Assembly (NCBI GenBank): GCA_024449915.1
Contig: JAMZAV010000800.1
Coordinates: forward strand, 372,001-436,000
Direction: 5' to 3'
DNA length: 64,000 nucleotides
Origin: Sweltsa coloradensis
Lineage: Eukaryota; Arthropoda; Insecta; Plecoptera; Chloroperlidae
Part shown: piece after piece, positions 52,482-63,379 of the stretch
Position numbering within the stretch: position 1 is the stretch's first letter
Layout of the letters: every line of letters starts with the position of its first letter
Notes under the pieces: generated by a model
Told to the model about the DNA's origin: nothing
What the model saw: only the letters and a program-made list of their open reading frames with translations
Database searches by the model: none
Position numbers and translations under genes: made by a program

Positions 52482-52922
52482 GTGTGTGGCTCGTTGGTCT
52501 TGTTGTTAGCGTATCTGCTTCCAATGCAGAAGGTCCAGGGTTCGAGTCCCGCCAAAGTCGGAAGTTTTTTAACTTCTGATTTGGACTTAAGTCCATCAGT
52601 TCGTGTCTTAGGAATTTGTAAACGGTGACTTTGGAGCCGTCCTAGCAACGAAGCACATAATAAATTCAGAGTTGTGCTGAATCGGCCTTGTGATTCTGGC
52701 GTTGATTCGCGGGTGTTCGCATGTCCATATTTCCATACCACTGATTGCTATATTTCCTATTAAAAATAACGATCTTTGGTTGGTTATCGCTCACAATCGC
52801 CGATTGCGTCGGGGCCTACAGGGTTGGCTTAGTCCGCTTTGTTTTAAAGTCCCCCACTGAAAATCAGTTACATAACTGGAGTGGGTAGACTCTAAATACA
52901 ATTATTTATTTATTTATTTATA
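52482..52922 (+). mobile_element. tRNA-derived SINE family A, full length
   Basis: Best copy in the window. Head: A-box-like TGTGGCTCGTTGGTC, stem-loop CTGC TTCCAAT GCAG (anticodon position CCA, tryptophan-like), and B box GGTTCGAGTCC at 52539-52549. Body: GAAGTTTTTTAACTTCTGA hairpin, CCGTCCTAGCAACGAAGC, GATTCTGGCG. 3' end: CCCCACTGAAAATCAGTTA, GGTAGACTCTAAATACAAT and TTTATTTATTTA. Other copies: 16257-16680 (minus), 48262-48650, tail only at 25000-25081, degraded at 3600-3870. Confidence 0.88.
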
Positions 52923-53451
52923 AGGTCTAATTTGTAACTTTCAAAATCCTAGCCTAGAAAATCTACTCAGCCAAGAATATAAAATGTATAATATCTTCCA
53001 AATACATAATCCTGTCAAGTAAGATCTAAATAAAAAATAAATAAAAAATAAATAGGCTAAGATCAAATTGCGATGTTGCTTAATTTTTGCAGAGACCTTC
53101 CTTATATGATACTAATCAATTTACTAAAACTCCCCTACAATCGGACTGGAGCATGGCGGCCGAAAAGTGATGGTTATCGAATTTCTCCAAATTTGTTGAA
53201 GAAAGACAAAATGTCACAATGGTAACAAATTCCCCATTTAATTCCCTACAAAAAAGGTGTCTTCAATAGCTTTTTGTAGGGGCAAAGGTTACGTCACAAA
53301 ATCGTGGTTTATATGTTGCTTATTGGAGTACCAGCTAATTACCTAATTTTCACGCCCAGCATCAAACAATGCCCGGTAAATCCGTAACAAATCGATTTAG
53401 ATACAAAAGGACTTTTGTACGGGGTTCATGAAAGCTTCCATTAGTATTTGG

Positions 53452-54223
53452 ATGAGCGAAGCGAAGACTTCAATTTCACTGACCCCCCAAAAAATTTAGC
53501 TCGGGTGTTTTTTTTGTTTGTTTTTTGTCTGTTTGTTCGCTCTCTACCGGGCAAACGGCATATCCATCTTGATGAAAAATTAAAAGAGGACCTTCGAAAT
53601 CTCTGTACTTAGAGGTGTATTGTTTTTGGGTACAATCAAATAAATATTTCTCATGAATATCGTACTTTTACGATTTTTTTCGATTTTTAGTGCGATATTT
53701 TCGTGTCATTTGGGCCGATTCTGACCAAACGGGTGGGGCTACAACGTTCATATTATAGATGGACATGAAGGTTATGGTAATGTAGTAGGTACCTTTTGAA
53801 AGAAAAAGTTGGAAAATTAGCCAGAATCCATAGAAATAAACCTTTTTAATATAGGTAAGTTTTTTACGGTTTAGTGCGATATTTTCGTGTCATTTGGGCC
53901 GATTATGACCAAACGGGTGGGGCTACAACGTTCATATTATACATGGACATTAAGGTTATGGTGATGTAGGTAGTACCTTTTGAAAGAAAAAGTTAAAAAA
54001 GTTAGCCAGAATTCATAGAAATAAAGCATTTAGTAGGCCTATAAGTTTTTTACGGTAAATAATAACGATTGACAAGTAGGCCCTAACAATAGAAACTTGA
54101 CAACAATCACCTACAATGCATAGGCAGCAAAGCAAAGCACTTGCAAAAGTAAAGATATCCCACGCAAACTTAAAACTTAAAAAAGCTCATCCATCAACGC
54201 GGCGGGACTTAAGCGTTTTCCTA
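53452..54223 (-). mobile_element. GGATGAGC-family element, copy 3
   Basis: On the minus strand it starts CTAGGAAAACGCTTAAG (54223) and ends at TTGGATGAGC (53452). The inner module with GCGATATTTTCGTGTCATTT occurs twice in direct tandem (about 53690-53850 and 53870-54030). It interrupts the left arm of the 53063-56818 palindrome, so it is younger than that. Confidence 0.78.
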
Positions 54224-54974
54224 GTTTAAAAAATCAGGTCTGCGAAATCGGATTTTGCATTTACCTGGAATTTGTTTTTTTCCATTGTTGGCATTTTTTC
54301 AAAAATGACATATTTGACTGTCCATTATTATGCACTAAATAGCATTGGAGGAAAAATTATTTCTACCCACATTGAAGTGACTTAAATAACAATGAGAACA
54401 ACCAAAGTTTTAATCCAAAATGGCTGATAATTCCTTTAATTATCCACAACATCAAAGTGAATGATGTAACAAAAAGAATGTAAAAACAGCACAAAAACAG
54501 TATTCTTACTGTGAAATTTAGGAACTAGCAGCCAATTGGATTTAAACTTTGGCTGTAATCGGATCATTATTTAAGTCATTTCAATGTGCACAGAAATAAT
54601 TTTTCCTCCAATGCTATTTAGTGAATGGACAGATAGATATGTGGCATTTTTGAGGAAATGCTAACAATGGAAAAACCAAAATTCCTGGTAGGCCTAAATG
54701 CAAAATCCAATTTTACAGACCTGATTTTTTTAAATACTAATGGAAGCTTTCATGAACCCCGTACAAAAGTCCTTTTGTATTTAAATTTATTTCTTACGGA
54801 TTTACCGGGCATTGTTTGATGCTGGGCGTGAAAATTAGGAAATTAGCTGGTACTCCAATAAGCAACATATAAACCACAATTTTGTGACGTAACCTTTGCC
54901 CCTACCAAAACTAAGACACATTTTTTGTAGGGAATTGAATGGGGAATATTTTTGCAATTGCAACATTTTTAGCT

Positions 54975-55681
54975 TCATAAGATGTACCCCTCCATAAACC
55001 GTAGCTTTCGAGTAGTGGTGGGGGTGGGTGGGTGGGGAAGGAAATTGGAGAGGAATAATTGCAGACCCAGTGTGTTAAATAAGCTTTAGTTTCTGGACAC
55101 AGCACAATACATTCAAAAGTTTCCAAAGCTTGAAAAGAAGGCCGCTAGAGCACGCACAGTCGGAGTAAGGTATTACTCCAGCTGTCACAGTGACGAGCGC
55201 ACGTGAAAACTCACTAACACACGCTGTTACTATACGAAATTACCTCAACATTAAATATAATATTAGCACTCAGCAATGAATTTTGAAGTTGGTTAAGGAG
55301 GGAAAATGAGCAGATGTTCCAAAAAGGTAATGTCAAAGTGCTATTTAAATAATAAAGATTTGGACAAGGAAGGAATTGTTAAAACACTCAGACGGGCGCG
55401 ATCCGCCTTCTATCGAAGATATTTATGATTCTATTCACTGTGGGTAAGAAAAAATGAGATCTTTTTGTTATAAAGATAGGTTCTTCATAAGCCCTAGTGA
55501 ATATTATGCTGATTTGCTTCATGATGTAATGAGCATAGGCTTACCATCGATCCTGTAAGAATCAGTGAGCTTCATTGCATTTAAATAATTGTGTAGAACA
55601 CAACATTTTGACATGGATAAGTTAATTACGGGTTGTTCGCCTACTCTTTTTTGTGTGTGAGGGGTGGGTTGGGGTTTAAAG
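54975..55681. other. Unassigned insert in the composite element
   Basis: Has no counterpart in the left arm of the palindrome, so it arrived by insertion or the left arm lost it. No gene is recognisable; the 71-codon minus-strand frame at 54911-55126 crosses the palindrome boundary. Confidence 0.4.
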
Positions 55682-56596
55682 CAGGGTCCACTAGATACTT
55701 ATGCTAAGCTGCTGTAAGCTGGGTCTTCTCACCTGATGTAAACAAACCGCCATTTTATATCTTAGCGTGTGTTTTAAAAATAATCTGGAGCGCTCCGAAC
55801 ACGCTCTGTAATATTATCCGTAGCAGAATGTGCTATGTTTTTTGTTTTGTTTTGACAGATCATGGACAGCAAGGATTAGGCATTGTTGATTGTTACCATT
55901 ATTACTTTTGTATTTAGCTAGATTGTAGTTACAACTCCACGATAACAGTTTGTGTGTGCATAAGTCTAGGCTAGCTAGACTTTGTGTGGGATTTTTCATA
56001 GACCAAGGCCTAGCTAGACCTTACCCAACAAAGCGTTCTTGTAGCCTGCTAGGCCCCTAGGCATAAGTCGACGTGGAGCTTAGGTCTGGAGGTTAACCGC
56101 GTTCTTAGGCCTAGGCCCTAGGCTTAGAGCAGATTCAAGTTCAAGTTTGATTAAAAGAATCATTAGGTTTTTTGGGTTTATACATGGTGGAAGTTTGGTT
56201 TGGGCTCATCTTATCTCACCAACCACATCAATGCTGTTTGCCTCGGGCCCTAATATCCATTATGCAAATGAAAATTGAGAAATGAAGATTAAAGATATTA
56301 AAATTATTTACATCATAATGTTACCTGCAAATATAATAATCAAAGAATAAAAGTGGTAGACTATTATGTATGTATTGCATTCAAATGTGCAACCGACTAA
56401 TCAAATTGATGTCCAGCTGCAGTTTTCTGTTTGTTTACAAAATCTCTTTGAGGTCCGTTGGATAATGTGTGCGTGCACTCAGTAGACACATTATCAAGGG
56501 GGCCTTGACTTCAAGATATAAAATGGCGCTTATACATTGTGGAAGTACAAGCGAAGACCCACCTTACAGCAGCTGTTAGGTATCTAGTGGACCCTG
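55682..56596. mobile_element. hAT-like element, 8-bp duplication GTTTAAAG
   Basis: Begins CAGGGTCCACTAGATAC and ends GTATCTAGTGGACCCTG: a perfect 17-bp inverted repeat. Homology continues inwards (GCTGCTGTAAGCTGGGTCTT versus its mirror, then GCCATTTTATATCTT). GTTTAAAG flanks it exactly (55674-55681 and 56597-56604). About 915 bp with no transposase; non-autonomous. Confidence 0.9.
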
Positions 56597-56930
56597 GTTT
56601 AAAGTAGGCCTAGCAGAAGCTGGGTTTGTTTCTGAAATTTTTAAATAGATGAGATAAGATCTCCAACCAATTTGGAGATATTCGATAACCAACACTTTTT
56701 GGCCACTATTTTCCAATATGGCGGCCGAAGCTCCAGTCCGATTGTAGGGGAGTTTTAGTATGTTGATTAGTATTATAAGGAAGGTCTCTGCAAAAATTCA
56801 GTGACATCTCAATTTTGTCCTCCATAAATTCTTATTTAGGATTAACAGGGCAAAGATCAAATCAAAGTTGGCTTACCAGGTGTCCCATACAAGATTCCTG
56901 TCCAACACACAGTGATTCTACCCTAAAAAG

Positions 56931-57776
56931 TAGGGTTGCCGTCGATAATCGAAATATCGATCGATTATCGATATCAGTAATATGATATGATAATCGATTC
57001 AAGTATTTTGATATGATATGATATGATTATCGATTTAAATAGTGATATTGATGTTTTCGCGGTTTACCATGCTTAAAAATGCCGCGCTGTCGTATCAACG
57101 CGCCGATTGGTTGTCGGAGTAGCCAATCGCTGCTCAAGTATAATGCCACGCCCACCGCCGCCAGTGCGCATGCGCTCGCAGCGCGATACAAGGCGATACG
57201 AAAACATCGCCCGGCCCGATTGCGATTTGCGATGTATTCAGTACGGCTCGACGTGTTGTGGCGTGAACTTCTCTAGCGTCAGTCTGCCCAATTATATTGA
57301 ATTCGTGATGTTTCTTCCGTCCCAAACCCAAGAAGATATTTGCCATTACTTCTGACGCTGCCTAACAAGATGAGTCAAGTGTGGCAGTTTTTTATTATTC
57401 AAAGAACGACGACGAGGAGGTTGGGAGGAGATAAGGCTGTGAGCTCGAATGTCGATGAGATCTCGCCACTATCTCTCGCTCGCTAGATGCGCGTACTGTT
57501 GGAACACGTAAACAGTGACACCGATGCAAGTCAAGACGTATTAAAATATAGGCTGTGTAATTGAAATTCAGCCCTCAATTTTATTTTAAACATTCTAATC
57601 CTTAATGATCTCTTGTATTAGTGTTACAATTTTGCGTTTTTTTCTGCTTCCTAGGCTCAATTTGGAATTTGATATGATAATCGATTTGGGTCTTATGATA
57701 TCGATATATTTCGATATGATAATCGATTCGATGCCTCCGATATCGATCACGATTTTCACATCGAACGGCAACCCTA
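56931..57776. mobile_element. hAT-like element, 8-bp duplication CTAAAAAG
   Basis: Begins TAGGGTTGCCGTCGAT and ends near ATCGAACGGCAACCCTA; CTAAAAAG flanks it exactly (56923-56930 and 57777-57784). Both subterminal regions are packed with the words GATAATCGAT, ATATCGAT and GATATGATA in both orientations, likely transposase-binding repeats. The middle is GC-rich and may be the promoter of the parent transposon. Confidence 0.9.
57370..57486 (+). pseudogene. Possible remnant of hAT transposase start
   Basis: Inside the 56931-57776 element an ATG begins MSQVWQFFIIQRTT and stops after 38 codons. The SQVWQFF start resembles the opening of BED-type zinc-finger domains at the N-terminus of hAT transposases, but the zinc ligands and everything downstream are absent. 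Presence inside a hAT-ended element supports the idea; the match is only seven residues, so confidence is low. Confidence 0.35.
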
Positions 57777-57857
57777 CTAAAAAGTCATAAGTCAAAAAAT
57801 TGAATTAGTCCTGTAGACCCAGCCTCGTGCCAAATGAGTTAGTTAGGCTACGAATAA

Positions 57858-58203
57858 GGTGGCTTCTTCACATTACTCTGCCGACCGGCGGTACGAGCGG
57901 AATTCTCCGCCGTACAAAACAGGAGACATTCACCAACCGCCGTCTGTGATATGTATGAGATATGTATGAGCTGACGAAGAGAACATAATGAAGATCGTGG
58001 TAATTGTCAGAAAGGTTAGGTTGTAGGTTTTGGAGTTCAATTTTAGAACTTAGAAGGCTTTTGAAGCGACGTGACGTCATGCCGCGGCGGTGAATGTTGA
58101 ACTTCGCCCAAGTTTCACCGCGGCGGAGTCGACGACGGCGTTGAGCGCTGTCATTGGTCAACGCCCTGCCCATACCGCGGCGGCAGAGCAATGTGAAGCC
58201 GCC
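57858..58203. mobile_element. MITE with GGYGGCTTCACATT ends
   Basis: The left end GGTGGCTTCTTCACATTACT and right end ATGTGAAGCCGCC are inverted repeats with a three-base indel, extending through CTCTGCCG and (G)CGGCGG words. GC-rich internal words CCGCGGCGG repeat. The minus-strand 107-codon frame here is transposon sequence. No target duplication confirmed. Confidence 0.65.
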
Positions 58204-58735
58204 TGTAGACCAAGCTTGTGAGTGACGTCAACGTCATTGCACAGAACCTCATGAATGCACATGTCTCGTTCTTTTCGGACAGTTAGGACAATGTCTGCAA
58301 ACCTATTCAAAACCATGCAGAACAGCAGTCGGATTTTGTTTGTTGACGTCTATAATTGCCGTTGAGGTAATGGCACTGACCACGGCCATTTGGTTGCATG
58401 TTTAGAACAGCTATCATACATAAAAAACACAAAATAACCTTAAAGTGTTTACAAGTAGCCTAGCCTATATTTCAGTCAAGTAGGCCTAGGATAGGTAAAA
58501 AAACAGGTAGGCCTAAATTAGCCTAGATGCATTATAGTGAACGGAAAAATAACTACAACACCTTTAAAGTTTCTATTCCAATTGGTAGGCCTATAAAGGA
58601 CTTCACCCAAAAACGAGTTAGTAGCCTAGGTAATAATTTGTGTCTAAAATAGAAGTACGATTTGCAAAGGTTTTGAATTTTTTTTTAAAACCCCACCCCC
58701 CCTTCGCAGTAGACCTAACCTACGATTAGTGTTGT
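58204..58735. other. No gene; TAGGCCTA-rich
   Basis: No supportable gene. The words TAGGCCTA and TAGCCTAG occur repeatedly between 58455 and 58650. Confidence 0.45.
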
Positions 58736-59300
58736 CCCTTACATAGGCCCCTAAGCCTTGAAATATTTCAGTGAAATATTTCAGCGTTAAATATTTCAAG
58801 CCTCCGTGAAAGAAATAAAAATAATATTATAATATAAAAATAGGTAGCCCTACGTAGGGCCTATTAACAATAGGTAGGCCCTACCGTAAAAAAAAAGAAA
58901 AATTATGATTTATGATTTTAAAAGAAACAATGTCAACATAGGCTATAAATATAAAATAAAGGCACAATTATACATAATTAAGGAAATACAAAGAGTTTAG
59001 TATCCTTGTTTAATATTTCCATATGTTTATTCTTCCACTACCCTACTGTACTGCTGTAGGCCTACTACAGAATGACTCCATGCCACGTCGACATACCTTA
59101 CCGTACCATAGTCGGAGAAAAGAATGCTTGCCATAGCAATAAAATACCCATCTTGTCAATGTTGCATGTAAAGCTTACGTGATGTGAAATATTAATATGG
59201 TGACATTACCATCAGGAGGTATATTTTAAAGGCAGTGAAATTGAAAAATTGAAATAAATATTTCATGAAATATTTCGTAGGTCCACCTCTAAACTAAAGA
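58736..59300. repeat. Possible inverted-repeat element with GAAATATTTCA
   Basis: GAAATATTTCAGTGAAATA at about 58759 is mirrored by TATTTCATGAAATATTTC at about 59259. The flanks (TTGTCCCTTACATAGG versus the complement of CCTACGAAAT...GTCCACCTC) are only loosely alike. A MITE is plausible but not proved. Confidence 0.35.
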
Positions 59301-59935
59301 GACGGCCTTGGTAAAAAAAAAATTGGGGGCTGCATCCCTAATCCCCTGATTTTGTCCCGTCATCCCCTTTATACCTTTCTTACTACACCTAGGGAATTCC
59401 CAATTTTCAATATCAAAACTTGGCAACCCTATCCTTGACCCTAGCCCCAGGTTTAAGTCTAGGGTCTAGGACAGGAACACGTGGTGATATGCAAACTGAG
59501 ACAAATCTAGTGACAAACTGTCATGTAGGTCTAGGGTAGGAGTAGGTCGAGGCCGAGAAATGCAATAGGGTGCAAACAAAACCTAGGGAACAAGAATAAT
59601 GCCCAGTTCACATAAAGTTGTAAGGTTTAGTCCTAGTCGTATGGTATTGCTCAAAAGATAAAAAGCGCGTACCGGTAGCCTAAAGATACGTCATTTTTGG
59701 TCGAAGCTATTTGGCATTTGGATGTGACGTCATTCGCGTAAAATCTTGATAGAAACGGGAACTGGATAAGTCTCTCAACTAACTCTCAACATAGCAACGC
59801 AATTGACTTCATTGATCTCATTTGTATGTTGTAGGCCAAGTGACATTTCAAGCTCTGATTCGCTAGGCCTAGACGTAAGAAAGGTGAACATTTTCAACTT
59901 TCTTATGACTACCTAGACCTACGACTAGGCCGAAA
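59301..59935. other. No recognisable feature
   Basis: No gene, RNA or repeat family supported. Confidence 0.4.
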
Positions 59936-60180
59936 CCTTGTTGATTATTGATTGGACTGGATATTGCTTAACGTCTCATATTAAAATGCACTTTGGATAT
60001 TCGAGACGATGAGTGGCGATAGATATGTGGATGAAGTATTAACAGAAGGGAGGAGGGGAAACCCGGGAGCATAGATACTACTATACCTCCACCCGTAGAT
60101 GTGCTACTCTCTGCAGGCGACATGAAGAAACTGTTTGAGACTAGTGGCGGTGCGCCTTGCTCGGACTTTTAACTAACTGA
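59936..60180 (-). repeat. 5S-SINE 3' part
   Basis: On the minus strand it reads GGGTTTCCCCTCCTCCC, TTAATACTTCATCCACATAT, TCGTCTCGAATATCC, AAGTGCATTTTAATATGAGA and CGTTAAGCAATATCC, matching the 3' half of the element at 48655-49070. The 5S head is absent. The upstream portion to 60180 is unmatched in the window and may be family-specific or flank. Confidence 0.65.
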
Positions 60181-60616
60181 GGTTATGTGGTAATGCAGTT
60201 CCTACTATTTCTACTTATTATTCTGAAATATAAAAACTAAATTAATAACAATGTAACTACAAAAATAGAACACATGGTTAACAATAAAAATATATTATTT
60301 ATTGAAATACAAGACAATTTGTATACAATCACATTTTTCATAGCTATTAGTTATAAAAAAAATAATAATATTCAAAGAACATGGTATAAATTACAACATG
60401 ATTAACATAACATGATGGAATACAAACATGATTGTGAAGGGATTTTGATATACGCGGAAATCAATGTACCCGGGTAGGTAGTGAAATTAGGGATGACGAA
60501 ACCCGACTTTGTTTACGACCGGGTACCCGTCCACTTTACCCGCGGGTTACCGGGGTAGAAAAACAAAAAAAATCGTGTGTGGTGTCTAATGGACTAATAT
60601 CTCGGACGTAATGCTG
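60181..60616. other. No gene recognised
   Basis: A TAGGGATGAC word followed by CGGGTACCCG-type sequence begins at about 60489, like those at 40271 and 63838. Otherwise AT-rich and unassigned. Confidence 0.4.
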
Positions 60617-60964
60617 TTCTGATTGATTGATTGGATATTGCTTTACGTCTCATATTTATGCAACATGGTTGGCTAATCGAGGACGAAGGGAGGGACGTAA
60701 GGGGTGACGCGGGGGGACAAGGGGTGGACAGGCCTGCAGCCATCAAGCGTATGGGGAGGGCAGGGGTTCCCCCACGTGGGTGGTAGTCTCCGTCTGTGTC
60801 ACCATCCGTCCGTGTTGTCATTGTCGTCGCCGTCGGAGAGGTAGTCAAAGGGAAGGGGAAAGTCCCCGACGACGACCAGAGCTCGCCATTAGTTTCAGGG
60901 AGAAAAACTCCCCTAATCACGGGCCAAACCACGAGAAAGTTGCGAGTTGGAATTTGATGGCCCA
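60617..60964 (-). repeat. Repeat family C, intact copy
   Basis: The minus-strand 3' end is TATGAGACGTAAAGCAATAT followed by CCAATCAATCAATC at 60617. The body contains GGCGAGCTCTGGTCGTCGTC and CAGGCCTGTCCACC. It matches the SINE-split copy at 16080-16845. The GAGACGTWAAGCAATATCC tail is shared with the 5S-derived SINE. The 136-codon minus-strand frame here is repeat-derived. Confidence 0.72.
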
Positions 60965-61035
60965 ATGCTGTTCTATAAACAATGACGTGCTGATGAAGTA
61001 GCATTTCATAATCATGAAAGAGGAACAGCAGCGAG

Positions 61036-62003
61036 CCGAGATAACACTCACGGTTCGTTACATGTTTTATATCTTGTCACAGTCAAGTCAAGGTCACAAT
61101 GCGTTGGTGCGGGGCGTGGGAGGGGCGGGGGGGGGGGGCTGGAGCCCAAATGAGAGTAAACATGATAAGGAAAGGCAATTATCACCATGGGTGATAGCTT
61201 TTAAGTTTTGACTTCTAGCAGATTGAAAACATTAGTGATGTTGTGACTGGTAATTATTTACGCGGTATAATCTCTGGAAGATTGCATGAGCAGTTAGGCA
61301 GGAGGGGTGGGGGTGGGTGGGGGGCATACTCCAGCACACTACACAAGTCGGCGGCATGAACAAAGGACATTATAATTCAAAAGAAAAACGCCGTCAATAA
61401 GCACAAAAGATAATGAGAAAGCGCATGTTTACATTAGCCTTACGCCTAAAATGTGACATCTCAATTCAGGAACTGGGTTAGTGATGATAGATAGTGATGT
61501 AAGAAATTCATAAAACCTGACAGTGATCAGACATGTCTCTTGTCCAATGTGGTATTATTGTACCCGTTACGCCATCTGTCTTCATGGTAGCTGGTGGCGG
61601 GTTGACTTCTTGGATGTCACAGATGTAGTCCTCATGGCGTCATCTTGATCATCATAATGGTGTACAGGGCTCAAAAAAAACATGCCCGAGATGACCGGGG
61701 CATGTAACAAAAGTGGTTGGGCACGTAGATTATTTTCCCACATGCCCGTCTGGGCATGTAGGAAGTCTCACTATCGCCCGCGCTTAGCCCTTAGCTCTCG
61801 CAGCCTGGGAAAAAAGATAAGTCCACTTGTCCAGTAACAGGCCCCATGCGTGGTGATTGCAGGCCATTAAGATAACACTCACTGTTCCTTGCGTCTGGTT
61901 TATATCTTGTCACAGTCTAGTCAAGGTCACGATGCGTTGGCGCGGGTTGGGAGGGCTGGAGCCTGAATGCCAGTAAACAAGATACGGAAAGGCCAGCCTT
62001 GGT
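61036..62003 (+). repeat. Direct repeat of about 135 bp, 830 bp apart
   Basis: 61036-61172 and 61869-62003 share AGATAACACTCAC, TTTATATCTTGTCACAGTC, AGTCAAGGTCAC, ATGCGTTGG, GCTGGAGCC and AGTAAAC in order. A hairpin of CATGCCC and GGGCATG words lies at about 61680-61765. The pair could bracket a duplicated segment or be two copies of one repeat; no reading frame of a retroelement lies between. Confidence 0.6.
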
Positions 62004-63000
62004 CATCTTGGTCTTCATAATGGCATGGTAGTCTTCACTCTTCATGTCATCTCATCTTCTTGGATGTTAATGTGTTATAGGGTTTGGGCCCATTCATGCA
62101 GCCATTAGCAAGAAACTGCCTACGGGCTATTCCGTAGAATTAATTTAAAACTAATAAGGGCATAGCCTAGCAATACTCGTCCTGGGCCCTTTCTCACCTT
62201 TGATGGTCAATGATTATCACTTTCTATATTGATTAGTCAGTACATTGAAACATTTTATTATGCCTCAAAATTATTGCCTTCGAATATTGTAGGCCTACTT
62301 AATTGCCATGGGGACTTTCACGTGCGTTTCTAAGACTTTTGTTTTATCAATATTTTGAAGTAAACAACTGCTATAATCGGCCAATAATCGATTAGTCGCG
62401 CAAAAAAGCGACGATAACACTCTGATGCTCGGACTTTGAACTACTGAAACTCGAAACAAATGAAGGAACAAATGCCACACGATTTAGCATTGCTCTTTCA
62501 GCACCCTGCCCGGGAGTAGGGGTCCAGGAAATATATCTTTTGGATATTGACAAATTATGCTCTTTGAAGTTCAAATTATGCTTTATTTTGCATTTTCATT
62601 TTTTTGCTATTTTTCACCAAAATACGCATTTTTGACACATTTTGTAAAATGTAAAATGCTTTTTTCTTAGAGAAAAAAAAGGACTAGGGCCGGTGTCGAG
62701 CAGCACCGAAAAATCTGTAAAAATGTCCGAATTTTGGGAAAATCGAAATTCCATGAATTTTCGACGTGTTTTTATCGAAAATAATACCGATGAAATGGTA
62801 AATTTCGCTGATTGGGCAGTAAAAACAGTAAAAAGCATTTTATTTAGCGTTTTTATCAATAAATGGAGTATTTCGCGTTTTGGTGCGGTTTCAAATTGCA
62901 TTTCTTTGGTGTCATAGGCCATGGGATCTTATGAAAAATATGTTTCAGGTATTTTTAAGCTTTTTCATTTTTTTGCCGGTTGCGAAATCCCTGGATCACT
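62004..63000. other. No gene recognised
   Basis: The 102-codon minus-strand and 74-codon plus-strand frames at 62614-62922 overlap in AT-rich sequence with many AAAAT and TTTTC words. Neither has a recognisable domain or splice context. Confidence 0.4.
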
Positions 63001-63099
63001 ACCGGTAGGCCCTACCGGCACTTAGCCAACTCCTTTCAAAAAGTACCAAAGGGACCAACGGCTTAACGTCCCATCCGAAAGGACGGTGTAACCTTGACA

Positions 63100-63271
63100 T
63101 TCGGTTGGGGTGAGCTAACTTTTTAACACTGATTTTAGGGGAAAAGCATGGTTGGGGGGGGGGGCACGCAAAGCGCGTACCGATACATGTTTTAATAATA
63201 ATAATAATATTGTACAACATTCCCCACCCCCCGCTAACCTATGTTTTCCCAGTTGGCTCACCCCAACCGAA
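63100..63271. mobile_element. MITE inside the 5S SINE
   Basis: TTCGGTTGGGGTGAGCTAAC at 63100 is mirrored by GTTGGCTCACCCCAACCGAA ending at 63271, a 20-bp inverted repeat with one mismatch. The 172-bp core contains G10-12, C-rich and ATAATAATA tracts. GACA occurs at 63096-63099 and about 63280-63283, so a small offset insertion scar is possible. Confidence 0.78.
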
Positions 63272-63379
63272 AGATTACCGACAGTCATAGGTTCCTCCAC
63301 TAACCCAGACTGCCCAGCAGACGTTGAGGAGAACGAAGCCTTTACGCTAGCTCTCGAACCCTACATCTGCTCTAAAGCA

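Larger units (their letters stand above)
53063..56818. mobile_element. Composite palindromic element with nested insertions
   Basis: The outer arms (from about 53063 and back from 56818) share TTTTTGCAGAGACCTTCCTTA and AAAACTCCCCTACAATCGGA. The next segment, 53265-53445, is mirrored at 54735-54950 (GGTTTATATGTTGCTTATTG, GGGTTCATGAAAGCTTCCAT). The centre 54223-54735 is itself palindromic (AATCAGGTCTG...CAGACCTGATT). Copy 3 of the GGATGAGC family (53452-54223) and sequence from about 54975 to 56640, including a hAT-like element, were inserted later. Without insertions the element would be roughly 1.3 kb. Confidence 0.75.

Noticed and set aside
57868..58191. 107-codon Arg-rich minus-strand frame
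   Set aside because: It spans nearly a whole MITE and its composition comes from GC-rich inverted repeats.
60594..61004. 136-codon minus-strand frame with a protein-like length
   Set aside because: It lies across repeat family C, whose second copy at 16080-16845 has a different frame, so coding is not conserved.
61036..62003. LTR retrotransposon with 135-bp terminal repeats
   Set aside because: No primer-binding site, polypurine tract, TG...CA ends or retroelement frame could be found between the direct repeats.
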